From Falsibacillus albus (lineage in GTDB: Bacteria > Bacillota > Bacilli > Bacillales > DSM-25281): a stretch of 64,000 nucleotides of DNA. Positions 26,498 to 34,501 of this stretch are shown here, one piece after another (position 1 is the first letter of the stretch; each line of letters opens with the position of its first letter). The stretch covers positions 124,001-188,000 of the forward strand of contig NZ_RCVZ01000009.1 in the NCBI RefSeq assembly GCF_003668575.1. The letters run 5' to 3'. Under the pieces are notes generated by a model. It did not search any database. It was not told where the DNA came from and worked only from the letters and a program-made list of their open reading frames with translations. The position numbers were made by a program, and so were the translations under genes.

Positions 26498-26681
26498 GCT
26501 CTTTTCTCAAACTTTGTTGCTTTAGCTTCTAAAATAGGATTGTCTATACAGTTTTTTAACTTTAAAAATTGCTTAAATTAGCGAGAAAAGAGCCGGGATT
26601 CTATATTTAACACGCGAATCATCTAGTTTCGCGTTAAAATTGGCAGTAAGATTTTAACAAAAATCTTTACGAAAACAACCT
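26498..26681. repeat. MITE-like element with terminal inverted repeats
   Basis: GGCTCTTTTCTC (26498-26509) and GAGAAAAGAGCC (26583-26594) are perfect inverted repeats around a 73-bp AT-rich core. The same core is at 566-661. A tail ending TTTACGAAAACAACCT (26666-26681) also occurs at 644, 2141 and, altered, at 10924. There is no coding capacity. It starts inside the leader of the DinB gene. The rest of the 567-bp gap holds the phased array below. Confidence 0.55.
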
Positions 26682-26813
26682 CTCTAAAAGAAGAATGTAC
26701 CTACCACTATATTTGGCAAAGGGCATTAAGAATCCTTTAAAAAAGTTCATTTCAGATGGTTGTTTTCTAAAAATAACGATGTTTTAGAGGGATTCGAAAA
26801 GAGGTTTGAAAGG

Positions 26814-26930
26814 ATATCAGCGAAATCGACCAACATATCTGCGAAATTTCCATTTTATCTACGAAAACGGCGCATTTATCTGCGAAAATCCTAATATATC
26901 GATTATTCTACCTTCCTCGACAAATTTCGC
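26814..26930. repeat. phased ATCTGCGAAA array, copy A
   Basis: Cores ATCAGCGAAA, ATCTGCGAAA, ATCTACGAAA, ATCTGCGAAA and ATCGATTATT start at 26816, 26837, 26857, 26878 and 26898 (steps 21, 20, 21, 20). CGACAAATTTCGC ends the unit 20 bp later. The first GCGAAAT can pair with the final ATTTCGC. Confidence 0.8.
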
Positions 26931-27041
26931 GAACACCGTCGCTGCGTAATTCAGGCTGCTAGACGATAAAGTAACAAACATGATAGACCTACAGAAGATA
27001 CTGGATTAAAATGACAATACAGGTGGAAGAGGAGGTCAACA

Positions 27042-27806
27042 ATGAACGACCAATTAAAGGGGAAAATCGAGAAAGAAATAGGGGAAATCAACAAGATAGA
27101 ATTACTGGCTGAACAAGGATGGACGTCACAAGTGAGTAAGATCGTTTCAGTCGAAGGTACATATTTGCTTAAGAGTGCTTTCCAAGAAAAATATCGGACA
27201 TGGCTGAAGGAAGAGGCTGGAATTTTAGAAAAACTGAGTTATGAGAAAGAGGTCCCCGTCCCTTCATATCACGGATTCATTGAAGAAAAGGATGCCAGCC
27301 ATCTATTCATGTCGTTTGAAAATGGCAGGAGCTTAACGGCTGCGTTGAGAGACGCAGCATCCACCACCGAAAAGCGAGCCCTGGTGAAAAGCTTCGGACG
27401 ATTTCTTCAACACTATCACGAAATGGAGCCGATCAAACTGCTTGAGAAAGAAGGGGAGTGGCTGGAACGACAGCTGATTCTAGCCCAAAGATATGTGGAA
27501 AGCGGACAAGCGGATGGGACAATGGAGTTATTAAACCAGTTAAAGACTCAAAAGCCTTCTTCGGTGAAACAAACCATGATTCACGGAGACTGCACAACGG
27601 ATAACGTGTTCGTCATCGATCGGGAAGTGCAGCTGTTCATTGATATCGCCGGCATGACAGTGGGGGACCCCCGCTATGACATATCCTTGGCCATCCGGAA
27701 ATTCACCCCGGAACTGATTCAAGCGTTCTATGAAGGATACACACGCTATCAAGTCACGAAGGAAGAATATCAATTTTTTGATGAAGGACTTTATGAGTTT
27801 TTTTGA
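27042..27806 (+). CDS. aminoglycoside phosphotransferase (APH) family kinase
   Basis: 254 residues. The catalytic loop is IHGDCTTDN (His181, Asp183, Asn188), followed by the metal-binding Asp201 in FIDIAGMTVGDPRYD. The N-lobe Lys is probably in TYLLKSAF. It is a small-molecule kinase fold; aminoglycoside, choline, homoserine and macrolide kinases are relatives, and I cannot assign the substrate. GGAGGTC precedes the ATG. It is flanked on both sides by copies of the same phased repeat. Confidence 0.8.
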   Translation: MNDQLKGKIEKEIGEINKIELLAEQGWTSQVSKIVSVEGTYLLKSAFQEKYRTWLKEEAGILEKLSYEKEVPVPSYHGFIEEKDASHLFMSFENGRSLTAALRDAASTTEKRALVKSFGRFLQHYHEMEPIKLLEKEGEWLERQLILAQRYVESGQADGTMELLNQLKTQKPSSVKQTMIHGDCTTDNVFVIDREVQLFIDIAGMTVGDPRYDISLAIRKFTPELIQAFYEGYTRYQVTKEEYQFFDEGLYEFF

Positions 27807-27846
27807 TAGAGTTATAGATTTTTAAGGTTTTACTGATGAAAAGACA

Positions 27847-27890
27847 TTGATTGAAGTGGAAAATGCGAGAATCTTGGGCGATCAGGGATA
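27847..27890. repeat. left-end fragment of the Bacillaceae palindromic repeat
   Basis: TTGATTGAAGTGGAAAATGC, then GAGAATCTTGGGCGATCAGG, equals the left arm of the element at 19990 with substitutions. Confidence 0.55.
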
Positions 27891-27912
27891 GTCTGAAAAG
27901 AGCAGTGAAGGG

Positions 27913-28029
27913 ATATCAGCGAAATTGTGCAATATATCTACGAAAATTTCGTTTTATCTACGAAATCGGAACATATATCTGCGAAAAACTCGAAATATCA
28001 ATTATTCTACCTTTCTCGACAAATTTCGC
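27913..28029. repeat. phased ATCTGCGAAA array, copy B
   Basis: Cores start at 27915, 27936, 27956, 27977 and 27997, again 21, 20, 21, 20 bp, and CGACAAATTTCGC begins 20 bp after the last. Bases between cores differ from copies A and C. Confidence 0.8.
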
Positions 28030-28083
28030 TATCTATATGAAATGCGACAAAAATACAGAACTTGTTCAGTGAAAGGATAAAAC

Positions 28084-28344
28084 ATGATTAATTTTCTTTT
28101 GCGCCTATTTTCCGCAGGAACCGATCAATCTTTAGATACACATAAAATTGATCAAAATATCGAGCGGCTTCAGCAATATAATTGGTTTCAAGCGCTATAT
28201 GAAGATCAGAAATATCATCGCCAATTCTTTGTTAATAGAAAAGTAAGGGAGTATTTACAGAGCAAACCTCGAGTAAACAAATTGATCAATAATGAAAAGG
28301 CTCGAAAAAAATTCCTAATGCTCTTAGAAGAACAATCACGCTAA
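28084..28344 (+). CDS. small protein with YNWFQ motif, paralogue of 16606-16911
   Basis: 86 residues; AAAGGAT precedes the ATG. A short hydrophobic N terminus (MINFLLRLFSAG) is followed by a charged helical region. NIERLQQYNWFQALY and NRKVREYL align with the 101-residue protein at 16606. It lies 19 bp upstream of the HAD hydrolase and is probably co-transcribed. No family name is known; function unknown. Confidence 0.65.
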   Translation: MINFLLRLFSAGTDQSLDTHKIDQNIERLQQYNWFQALYEDQKYHRQFFVNRKVREYLQSKPRVNKLINNEKARKKFLMLLEEQSR

Positions 28345-28363
28345 TCATCCAGGAGGGAACACG

Positions 28364-29035
28364 ATGTTAAAATCACTGATCTTCGATATGGATGGAACAC
28401 TGTTTCAAACTGATAAAATCTTAGAACTATCACTCGATGACACCTTCAGCCATCTGCGCTCACTAGGCCAATGGGAAAATGAAACACCGATCGAAAAGTA
28501 TCGTGAAATCATGGGTGTTCCGCTGCCCCGCGTATGGGAAGCGTTAATGCCTGACCATTCAGGACAGCTAAGGGAAGAAATGAACGATTATTTTCTGGAA
28601 AGATTAATAGAGAATATTAGCGGGGGAAAAGGCGCCCTCTACCCGAACGTAGAGGAAGTCTTCAGTTTTTTAAAAGAAAATGGCTATTCCATATTCATCG
28701 CGAGCAATGGGCTGATCGACTATTTACAAGCCATTGTGAGCCATTATCATTTGGACAAGTGGGTCACGGAAACGTTCAGTATCCAGCAGATCCAATCCCT
28801 TGATAAAGGCGAGCTGGTCAACACGATTTTATCCAAATATGACATAAAAGAAGCAGCAGTCGTCGGAGACCGCCTCTCAGATATTAATGCCGCGAAAGAT
28901 AACGGCTTAATCGCTGTGGGGTGTAATTTCGATTTCGCCAAGGAAGAAGAGCTGGCGCAGGCAGATATCGTCATTGATGATCTGATGGAACTGAAAACCA
29001 TTTTGCCTAGGTTCAGCATTAAGCATAGGGAGTAG
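28364..29035 (+). CDS. HAD family hydrolase (phosphatase)
   Basis: 223 residues. Motif I DMDGT (Asp8, Asp10), motif II SNG (FIASNGLI), a Lys in motif III (SLDKGE) and motif IV GDRLSDI are all present, with an alpha-helical cap between motifs I and II. It resembles the phosphoglycolate-phosphatase/beta-phosphoglucomutase group (HAD subfamily IA). Substrate unknown. CAGGAGGG precedes the ATG. Confidence 0.87.
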   Translation: MLKSLIFDMDGTLFQTDKILELSLDDTFSHLRSLGQWENETPIEKYREIMGVPLPRVWEALMPDHSGQLREEMNDYFLERLIENISGGKGALYPNVEEVFSFLKENGYSIFIASNGLIDYLQAIVSHYHLDKWVTETFSIQQIQSLDKGELVNTILSKYDIKEAAVVGDRLSDINAAKDNGLIAVGCNFDFAKEEELAQADIVIDDLMELKTILPRFSIKHRE

Positions 29036-29076
29036 TTTCGAGTATTAAAGCTAACAGATCGATGTCATGCCTTTCG

Positions 29077-29328
29077 TTATGGTTCCAGTGCGATCATCAA
29101 CATAATCCGTTCCATGCTCACAGTTTTTTTTTTATTTTCCCATTTCACGATATACGCATTCCACTCGTGGGTGATGGATATGATGTGAACCTCGCCGATG
29201 CTGCCAGAGTGTCTTTTTAACACAATCGATTTCGCTTGTTCTTTAGATATGGTGCGTTCAGCAAAGACGCTGCAGCCGCTATTGAGCAAAAGCAGCAAGA
29301 TAGAAAATATGAAAAGTTTCCGCTTCAT
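29077..29328 (-). CDS. small PepSY-like lipoprotein
   Basis: 83 residues. The signal peptide ends LLNSGC, a lipobox. The mature part ISKEQAKSIVLKRHSGSIGE and the WNAYIVKWENKKK strand form one PepSY-like module (helix plus beta hairpin). PepSY domains are often protease inhibitors or membrane-associated regulators. GGAGGTGAG precedes the ATG. It is a single gene. Confidence 0.7.
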   Translation of the reverse strand: MKRKLFIFSILLLLLNSGCSVFAERTISKEQAKSIVLKRHSGSIGEVHIISITHEWNAYIVKWENKKKTVSMERIMLMIALEP

Positions 29329-29421
29329 CGAATCTCACCTCCATATTTTTAGACGATTATCCAAGTATGTAAGTTCCAATTTATTCAATAACATATGACG
29401 ACTATAGAAAAGGGGATTACG

Positions 29422-29961
29422 ATGTTTACATTAAAAGTGAATGAAGAACTATCATTAAAATTACTTGAAAAGGAAGACGCCAAGGAATTGTTCGCACTGG
29501 TGGATGAGTCCCGGAACTATTTGAGGGAGTGGCTTCCGTGGGTGGATAACATGAAACATGAAAAGGAATATGAACCGGTCATCGAAATGTGGTTGAAACA
29601 GTTCGCCGCACATGACGGTTTTCAAGTCGGCATCCTCTATAAAGGATATTTAGCAGGCATGGTTGGATATCATGGCATCAATTGGTCAAATAGGAGAACG
29701 AGCATCGGCTATTGGCTTGCCGAAAAATATCAGGGCAACGGAATCATGACAGCCGCTGTAAAGGCTTTGATTGACCTGGCTTTTGAAGAATATCAATTGA
29801 ATCGCGTTGAAATCCAGTGTGGTGTGGAGAATCACAAAAGCAAAAGCATCCCTGAACGCCTTGGATTTAAGCAGGATGGAATCGTCAGGGATGCTGAATA
29901 CTTATATGACCATTTCCACGACTGTGTGATGTACAGCATTCTAGCGAAAGAATGGAAGTAA
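29422..29961 (+). CDS. GNAT acetyltransferase, YdaF-like
   Basis: 179 residues from the ATG at 29422 (AAAAGGGG upstream). MFTLKVNEELSLKLLE and the later IGYWLAEKYQGNGIMTAAV, NRVEIQCGVENHKS and RLGF blocks match B. subtilis YdaF, a ribosomal-protein-serine N-acetyltransferase of the RimL type, closely. The acetyl-CoA loop is YQGNGI. The true acceptor is unproven. Confidence 0.87.
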   Translation: MFTLKVNEELSLKLLEKEDAKELFALVDESRNYLREWLPWVDNMKHEKEYEPVIEMWLKQFAAHDGFQVGILYKGYLAGMVGYHGINWSNRRTSIGYWLAEKYQGNGIMTAAVKALIDLAFEEYQLNRVEIQCGVENHKSKSIPERLGFKQDGIVRDAEYLYDHFHDCVMYSILAKEWK

Positions 29962-29996
29962 AAATATTCAATCTCCTAGTTCAATCGTACAAGCCT

Positions 29997-30035
29997 CAAC
30001 CATCGTTCTACATAAAATAATTAGAACAATGGTTG
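29997..30035 (+). promoter_or_regulatory. large inverted repeat just before the ribosome binding site
   Basis: CAACCATCGTTCTA (29997-30010) and TAGAACAATGGTTG (30022-30035) pair at 13 of 14 positions around an 11-base loop. The stem ends 1-2 bases before AAAGGAGAAGG. There is no T run, so it is not a terminator; it could be an operator or an mRNA structure. The loop contains CATAAAATA, which fits a sigma-K -10 pattern. Confidence 0.5.
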
Positions 30036-30049
30036 AAAGGAGAAGGAAG

Positions 30050-30598
30050 ATGAGTAATGAATTTCAATTTAATATAAGAACACAATTCAGCTTCTTGGTT
30101 GATGATGAGACGCTTAGTTGTATTCTAGCCGGCATTGCTGCTGAAAATCCTGAGAGTGTCAATCTTACAGGGTTTATGCAAACGAAGCTTTTCAATCCGG
30201 ATGATTGCTGTGAAAGGAACACTGGCTGTAATATTGTAAGGGTGGTTCCAGGTCAAATTGATTCTGAAACGATTGAGGATATTAATAGAGTAGAGGATGT
30301 ACTAAACACGCTTGGCGTCGATTATCAAATGAAAGCAGTCATTCAAATCGCGAATATTGTACCGGGTGTTCCAGGCATAGTAAACGCTATATTTGGCGCG
30401 TTGTTCTGCCAGGTAACGGTTGAAGCATTTTATCCAGGAGAAAACACTAGATTGATATTGGATGTAAAAACAGAGGATCTGAGCAAAGCGCTTGCGATCT
30501 TGGAACAGCCTTCGCCCCTTCCGCAATGCATCAAAACTTGCAGGCCGGGCTCGGGTGAAAACTGCGATCCATGCAATCCGTGCGATGGCGTGTACTAA
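30050..30598 (+). CDS. unknown protein with Cys/Pro-rich C terminus
   Basis: 182 residues from the ATG at 30050 (AAAGGAGAAGG upstream). There is no signal peptide or clear membrane segment, though a hydrophobic stretch IVPGVPGIVNAIFGALFC lies near 108-126. The C terminus CIKTCRPGSGENCDPCNPC is Cys-rich, as in some spore surface proteins, and a pair of Cys (CCERNTGC) lies in the middle. I do not recognise the family. A spore role is only a guess from the Cys-rich tail and the CATAAAATA box upstream. Confidence 0.6.
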   Translation: MSNEFQFNIRTQFSFLVDDETLSCILAGIAAENPESVNLTGFMQTKLFNPDDCCERNTGCNIVRVVPGQIDSETIEDINRVEDVLNTLGVDYQMKAVIQIANIVPGVPGIVNAIFGALFCQVTVEAFYPGENTRLILDVKTEDLSKALAILEQPSPLPQCIKTCRPGSGENCDPCNPCDGVY

Positions 30599-30623
30599 TC
30601 GCTTAGCATCAATGGGAAAGCAA

Positions 30624-30660
30624 AAAGCAAGGGATGCGATGATCATTCCTTGCTTTTTTA
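30624..30660. terminator. terminator between convergent genes
   Basis: AAAGCAAGG (30624-30632) pairs with CCTTGCTTT (30648-30656), followed by TTTT. Confidence 0.8.
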
Positions 30661-30665
30661 ACCCT

Positions 30666-31382
30666 TTACACAGGTATTTGAACCTCTTGAGAAGACGCGG
30701 GCTTTTTATTAGACGTAAACACAAATTTCACATCGATCAGAAAATGAATCAGGATGCATATCCAAAGGTTTCCAGTCGCAAGGTAGACGTAAAGCAATGC
30801 TCCCCCCATGTAAGCCGTACCAACGACACCTTTCCATCCTTGGTATAAATGAACGATGCCGAATAACAAGCTCATTACGATCATCAGCGGGATAATCGAT
30901 AATTGAAGATCAATATGATTGAAGTAGTACAGCATCACCCCGCGAAAGACAACCTCCTCGCAAAAGCCGGCGGTCAGAGCGACAAGAGCAAAGAGAAGCC
31001 TCTCCCCAAAGGTAGACGGAAGCATGAAGCGGATGCTGTCCATTTGACGTTCAAAATAGGATAGGAGATTTTGCTTAAGTTTTTTTGAAAACAGAAAAAT
31101 CAATCCGAATATGGCGATGGTGGATAACACACCCCAAAAAACCTGTTTTAAATGGGCTGATTGATCATGAAGAATCGGAGTGCTGACGATAAACAAATCT
31201 TTAATGGAGCGTTTGGTGGCGAAAAAATAGATTAAAAACACTCCGGTAAAGATCCATTGCGGAATGATGATCGTCCAATACATTTTATAGTTGTTGGAAA
31301 AATCCGCGTGCTTCATATAAAGGTAATCCCAAATCGGGTACCCGATAATGATGCACAATAATAGAACGGCGATGATGAACAT
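30666..31382 (-). CDS. CPBP family intramembrane glutamic endopeptidase
   Basis: 238 residues, about seven helices. The Abi/CPBP motifs are complete: EEVVFRG with Glu142-Glu143 and Arg147, FGIVHLYQG with His178, and HFLID with His213. Such proteases (Rce1-like) process prenylated proteins or, in Firmicutes, are linked to peptide maturation and bacteriocin immunity. No target is encoded nearby. AAAGGGGG precedes the ATG. Confidence 0.87.
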   Translation of the reverse strand: MFIIAVLLLCIIIGYPIWDYLYMKHADFSNNYKMYWTIIIPQWIFTGVFLIYFFATKRSIKDLFIVSTPILHDQSAHLKQVFWGVLSTIAIFGLIFLFSKKLKQNLLSYFERQMDSIRFMLPSTFGERLLFALVALTAGFCEEVVFRGVMLYYFNHIDLQLSIIPLMIVMSLLFGIVHLYQGWKGVVGTAYMGGALLYVYLATGNLWICILIHFLIDVKFVFTSNKKPASSQEVQIPV

Positions 31383-31554
31383 GATTTACCCCCTTTAGTC
31401 TCTCTACCATCCTACTACAAATTTTCCAAATTTAACAAATTAATTTTCAGACAAGGAGGAACATGGTTTATAAAAATATTTGGTTGAGATTAACAGCTAA
31501 TTTTGAAATAATTGGTATATAATTAACGATTAGTGTAAGAAAGGAGTATTCGCA

Positions 31555-31644
31555 ATGGGAATAGTAGTGGCATTATTATGCACAGGTTCAATCTTGTTTC
31601 TCGCTTGGAAAGCAGGAGATAAGGAAAAGGAGCAGGGAAGATAA
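31555..31644 (+). CDS. mini membrane protein (29 aa)
   Basis: The ATG at 31555 follows AAAGGAG at good spacing. The peptide is one helix (GIVVALLCTGSILFLAW) followed by a charged tail (KAGDKEKEQGR). It lies 43 bp upstream of the lipoprotein gene on the same strand and may be its leader gene. Function unknown. Confidence 0.5.
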   Translation: MGIVVALLCTGSILFLAWKAGDKEKEQGR

Positions 31645-31687
31645 AGTTAATTCACCGCAACCATGGAGGCAACGGAGGAGTGAGGAA

Positions 31688-32599
31688 TTGATTATAAAAA
31701 AACCGATCATACTTTTAATCATGAGCTTAGTCGTGATCATGTCTGCTTGCAGTCATACATCCAATTCAACAGCGTCAAAGTCTGAACAATCATCACAAAG
31801 CAATACGGATTCTTCCAAAAATACACCATCCACCACGAAGACGAACAGCAGCGGGAACAACGAAGATTCTACTGCATCTGCAGACAAGACAAAGAGTCCG
31901 ACTGATAGCCTCTTTGACCCTGTCATTGCAGACGCAATGGAGTATGTAAAAGACCATACAAAAATCTCATTGATGGCTCCAGCCAAGGCCGATTTCAAAC
32001 CAAATGTCCAGTATATGAGCGCCAAGGCAACGGCCGATCAGAAAAGCTACTCGGTGAATCTTATCTCAACCGACAAACCAATTCCACTAAACAGCCCGAC
32101 TCTTTCATCTGTAGAATATGACGATATGAACAAGTTGATAGGAAGGTTCAGCGCAACGGCGTATTCTTCTCCTGAAGATGCAAAAGCGCAGTTACATAAA
32201 TCGTATGAAGGTGATATTGCCCCCGCCTACCAGCCGCCTCCAGATTCAGAGTCAACCAAGGTGGATCTCGGCCACGGAATCACAGGCACTGCCTATTCTT
32301 CATTTCCGATGGTGGAATGGAATGAAGGGAAATGGACCCTGCAGGTTTGGGACGGCACGCTGGAGCAAGATATTCAAGAAGCCCAAAAGATTGTAGCCTT
32401 TTTAGACACGAACCTGCTGCCTCCAACCGATGGCGTGTTTGGGGAAAATCTCGCCGGTGATGGACAGCATACCACCGCAGCATGGGCATACGGCAATACC
32501 GTGTATTCAACTTTTAGCTATCAAAGTGGCTTGATGGCAGCAGAAATGGCCGCTGCCTCACGCGTGTATCCTGATGGGCAGTCCATGGGGCGAAACTGA
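31688..32599 (+). CDS. Ser/Thr-rich lipoprotein of unknown function
   Basis: 303 residues from a TTG at 31688 (GGAGTGAGG upstream). The signal peptide ends VIMSACSH (lipobox), followed by about 50 residues of Ser/Thr/Asn linker that probably spans the wall. The globular domain (about 75-295) has no family I recognise; it contains WNEGKWTLQVWDG and HTTAAWAYGNTVYSTF. It may bind a wall component or envelope protein. A terminator follows. Confidence 0.7.
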   Translation: MIIKKPIILLIMSLVVIMSACSHTSNSTASKSEQSSQSNTDSSKNTPSTTKTNSSGNNEDSTASADKTKSPTDSLFDPVIADAMEYVKDHTKISLMAPAKADFKPNVQYMSAKATADQKSYSVNLISTDKPIPLNSPTLSSVEYDDMNKLIGRFSATAYSSPEDAKAQLHKSYEGDIAPAYQPPPDSESTKVDLGHGITGTAYSSFPMVEWNEGKWTLQVWDGTLEQDIQEAQKIVAFLDTNLLPPTDGVFGENLAGDGQHTTAAWAYGNTVYSTFSYQSGLMAAEMAAASRVYPDGQSMGRN

Positions 32600-32631
32600 A
32601 GAAAAAAGTAAATCCATTCACTGTAGACACG

Positions 32632-32661
32632 GGTATCGAGAGGACATCTCGATACCTTTTG
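32632..32661 (+). terminator. terminator of the lipoprotein gene
   Basis: GGTATCGAGA (32632-32641) pairs with TCTCGATACC (32647-32656), then TTTTG. Confidence 0.8.
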
Positions 32662-32750
32662 TCATTTTTACTTGTTTATGTTTAAAGGTCTTCTTCAAAA
32701 ATGCCCTTGGACAAATTAAGGGTTTTAGAATTAGGTCCAAAAAGCTTCGT

Positions 32751-32890
32751 GATGGAATTAACCGCAAGTATGATGGAATAACTTCCGGAAGTGATGGAGA
32801 AAACTCAAATAGTGATGGAATAAATCCTTTTTGTGATGGAAAAAACGCAGATAGTGATGGAATTGATCCAAACTCTGATGGAATCCCCCC
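32751..32890. repeat. exact 21-bp-period GATGG array (7 cores)
   Basis: GATGG starts at 32751, 32772, 32793, 32814, 32835, 32856 and 32877: six steps of exactly 21 bp. Each core is widened to about GTGATGGAA; the other 11-12 bases vary. It fills much of the 512-bp gap between the lipoprotein gene and the 56-residue gene. No gene is seen there. Confidence 0.85.
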
Positions 32891-33111
32891 ACTCCACCAT
32901 TGAAAAAAATCGAATCACATTTGGAAGCATCGATAATTTCCGCGCAGCATCCATTCAATTTGTCCTTTTTCTGGCTGGTGTGATCCGAAATTTCAATTTT
33001 TTGAAAGGAAAAGTGATAGGACTTTATCAATTACACCTTCCTTTTTGAATCGGGTTAATTGGATATTTATGTTAAAATAAAAAAGGTAGATTTATATATT
33101 GGAGGTTTACA

Positions 33112-33282
33112 ATGAATAAAAATTTTTTAGGAACACTGTCAATCTTATTTGGCGAAATTTTCCTGGTTTTATACCTATCCCTGAAGGTTCCGACTTCACT
33201 AAATACGGTTTTTCTTGTGGTAAGCCTCGTATTGAACATCTCTGGATTTTTGTTGATCTTGAAATCTGTTAAGACATCCTAA
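33112..33282 (+). CDS. small two-span membrane protein (56 aa)
   Basis: The ATG at 33112 follows TTGGAGG. Two helices (about 5-24 and 31-51) are joined by VPTSLN, with a short basic tail (LKSVKTS). There is no known family. The next gene starts 16 bp after its stop with its own AAGGAGGGGG, so the two form an operon. Confidence 0.65.
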   Translation: MNKNFLGTLSILFGEIFLVLYLSLKVPTSLNTVFLVVSLVLNISGFLLILKSVKTS

Positions 33283-33298
33283 GGAGGGGGCTAGTAAA

Positions 33299-33790
33299 TT
33301 GAAATGGAATAAAAAATTTGTTATTACCCTCAGCATCATATTTTTGGTTGGAGGAGTATTCATTTTTCAATCGTGGAATCCTTCGACACCAGCTGAGGCT
33401 TTAAAAAAGAAGATTCCTTCATTAGGTTCTTCCCTTTACGAGGAAAAGAGTGAAAATCAAGACTTTGCCATCTATACCTCTTCATCGTCGCAGCGACAAG
33501 TAGTTACTGCTTTTTTAGAAAAAAATATTTTCAGCGCTTGGAAAATAAGAAACATAACGCGGACGGATATTCAGGAGCGAAATACTGGCAGCTGGTCAAC
33601 TTATCATGACATGAATCAAAATCAATACACAGCAATCGGGATAATCGATCCGGATGTCAAAAAAGTCATTTTTCCAAACAATAAATCGGCTCAAATCATC
33701 AATATACCTGATAGTAAAAGTCGCATTTGGATTTATACATATGATAAGAATGATTTAGATGGCAGTTTCACACCTGAATTTATAAATTAA
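33299..33790 (+). CDS. membrane-anchored protein of unknown function
   Basis: 163 residues from a TTG at 33299 with AAGGAGGGGG upstream. One N-terminal helix (about 6-24) anchors an extracytoplasmic domain of about 135 residues. There is no lipobox Cys and no family I recognise. It is second in an operon with a two-span mini protein. Confidence 0.65.
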   Translation: MKWNKKFVITLSIIFLVGGVFIFQSWNPSTPAEALKKKIPSLGSSLYEEKSENQDFAIYTSSSSQRQVVTAFLEKNIFSAWKIRNITRTDIQERNTGSWSTYHDMNQNQYTAIGIIDPDVKKVIFPNNKSAQIINIPDSKSRIWIYTYDKNDLDGSFTPEFIN

Positions 33791-33815
33791 AAACTCCCTT
33801 CACTGAAGGGAGTTT
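33791..33815. terminator. bidirectional terminator overlapping a stop codon
   Basis: AAACTCCCTTC (33791-33801) pairs with GAAGGGAGTTT (33805-33815) around three bases. It includes the end of the convergent GNAT gene. Confidence 0.75.
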
Positions 33816-34356
33816 AGTTATGATCAGAGATGATGGCAAAAATCTGATGATCTTCCCATTGCCCGTTAATCTTTACTCCTTTTCGCTCAATCCCTTCTTT
33901 ATGGAAACCGGCCTTTTCCAAAACCCGCATGGAACCGATATTGCTCAACATCACTCCTGCATCGACACGGTGCAGGTTTAGCTCATTAAACGCAAAGTAT
34001 ACTGCCAGGGAAACTGCTTCTGTGGCATATCCTTTCCCGGTATATTGATGATCCAATGAATAACCGATCAAGCTTCTCTGAAGTGAACCCCGCGAAACAC
34101 GATAGAGCGATACATCGCCAATCAATGTCTCGTTATCTTTTAAAAAGATGCCAAAAGAGTATTGTTTATCTTCTTCTCTAAGCTTCATGGAATTGTGAAT
34201 ATACTGCCGTTTCGACTCGAGCGTAAAATAACCATCGGCAAAAGTCGGTGAATACTTCTGAATCAGCTCGCCGTTTCTTACATGAAAATCGAGTAAATCT
34301 TCGGCATCTCCGTCTTTAAAAAAGCGAATAAAAATATCATTGCCCACAAGACCCAT
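33814..34356 (-). CDS. GNAT acetyltransferase (RimJ/YjcK-like)
   Basis: 180 residues. The acetyl-CoA loop is HQYTGKGYATEAV, followed by NLHRVDAGVMLSNIGSMRVL and EKAGF, typical of RimJ/RimL-type enzymes that acetylate protein N termini. The acceptor is unproven. GGGGGATGGGTC places the ATG at 34356; a start a few codons later is possible. Confidence 0.85.
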   Translation of the reverse strand: MGLVGNDIFIRFFKDGDAEDLLDFHVRNGELIQKYSPTFADGYFTLESKRQYIHNSMKLREEDKQYSFGIFLKDNETLIGDVSLYRVSRGSLQRSLIGYSLDHQYTGKGYATEAVSLAVYFAFNELNLHRVDAGVMLSNIGSMRVLEKAGFHKEGIERKGVKINGQWEDHQIFAIISDHN

Positions 34357-34501
34357 CCCCCTTATATATAATTATCTATATTATCCATGAACTCTTGAAC
34401 CTTTGCCATTATCCCGGTCAGATAAACACATAAAAAGACAGGAGAAATCCTTCACTATTATTTATCATTGTATTTGAGCGACAGAAATGGAGGTTTTAAA
34501 A

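Noticed and set aside
32751-32890. CRISPR array (regular repeats with variable spacers)
   Set aside because: The core is only about 9 bases, there is no leader and no cas gene; the same holds for the other phased arrays.
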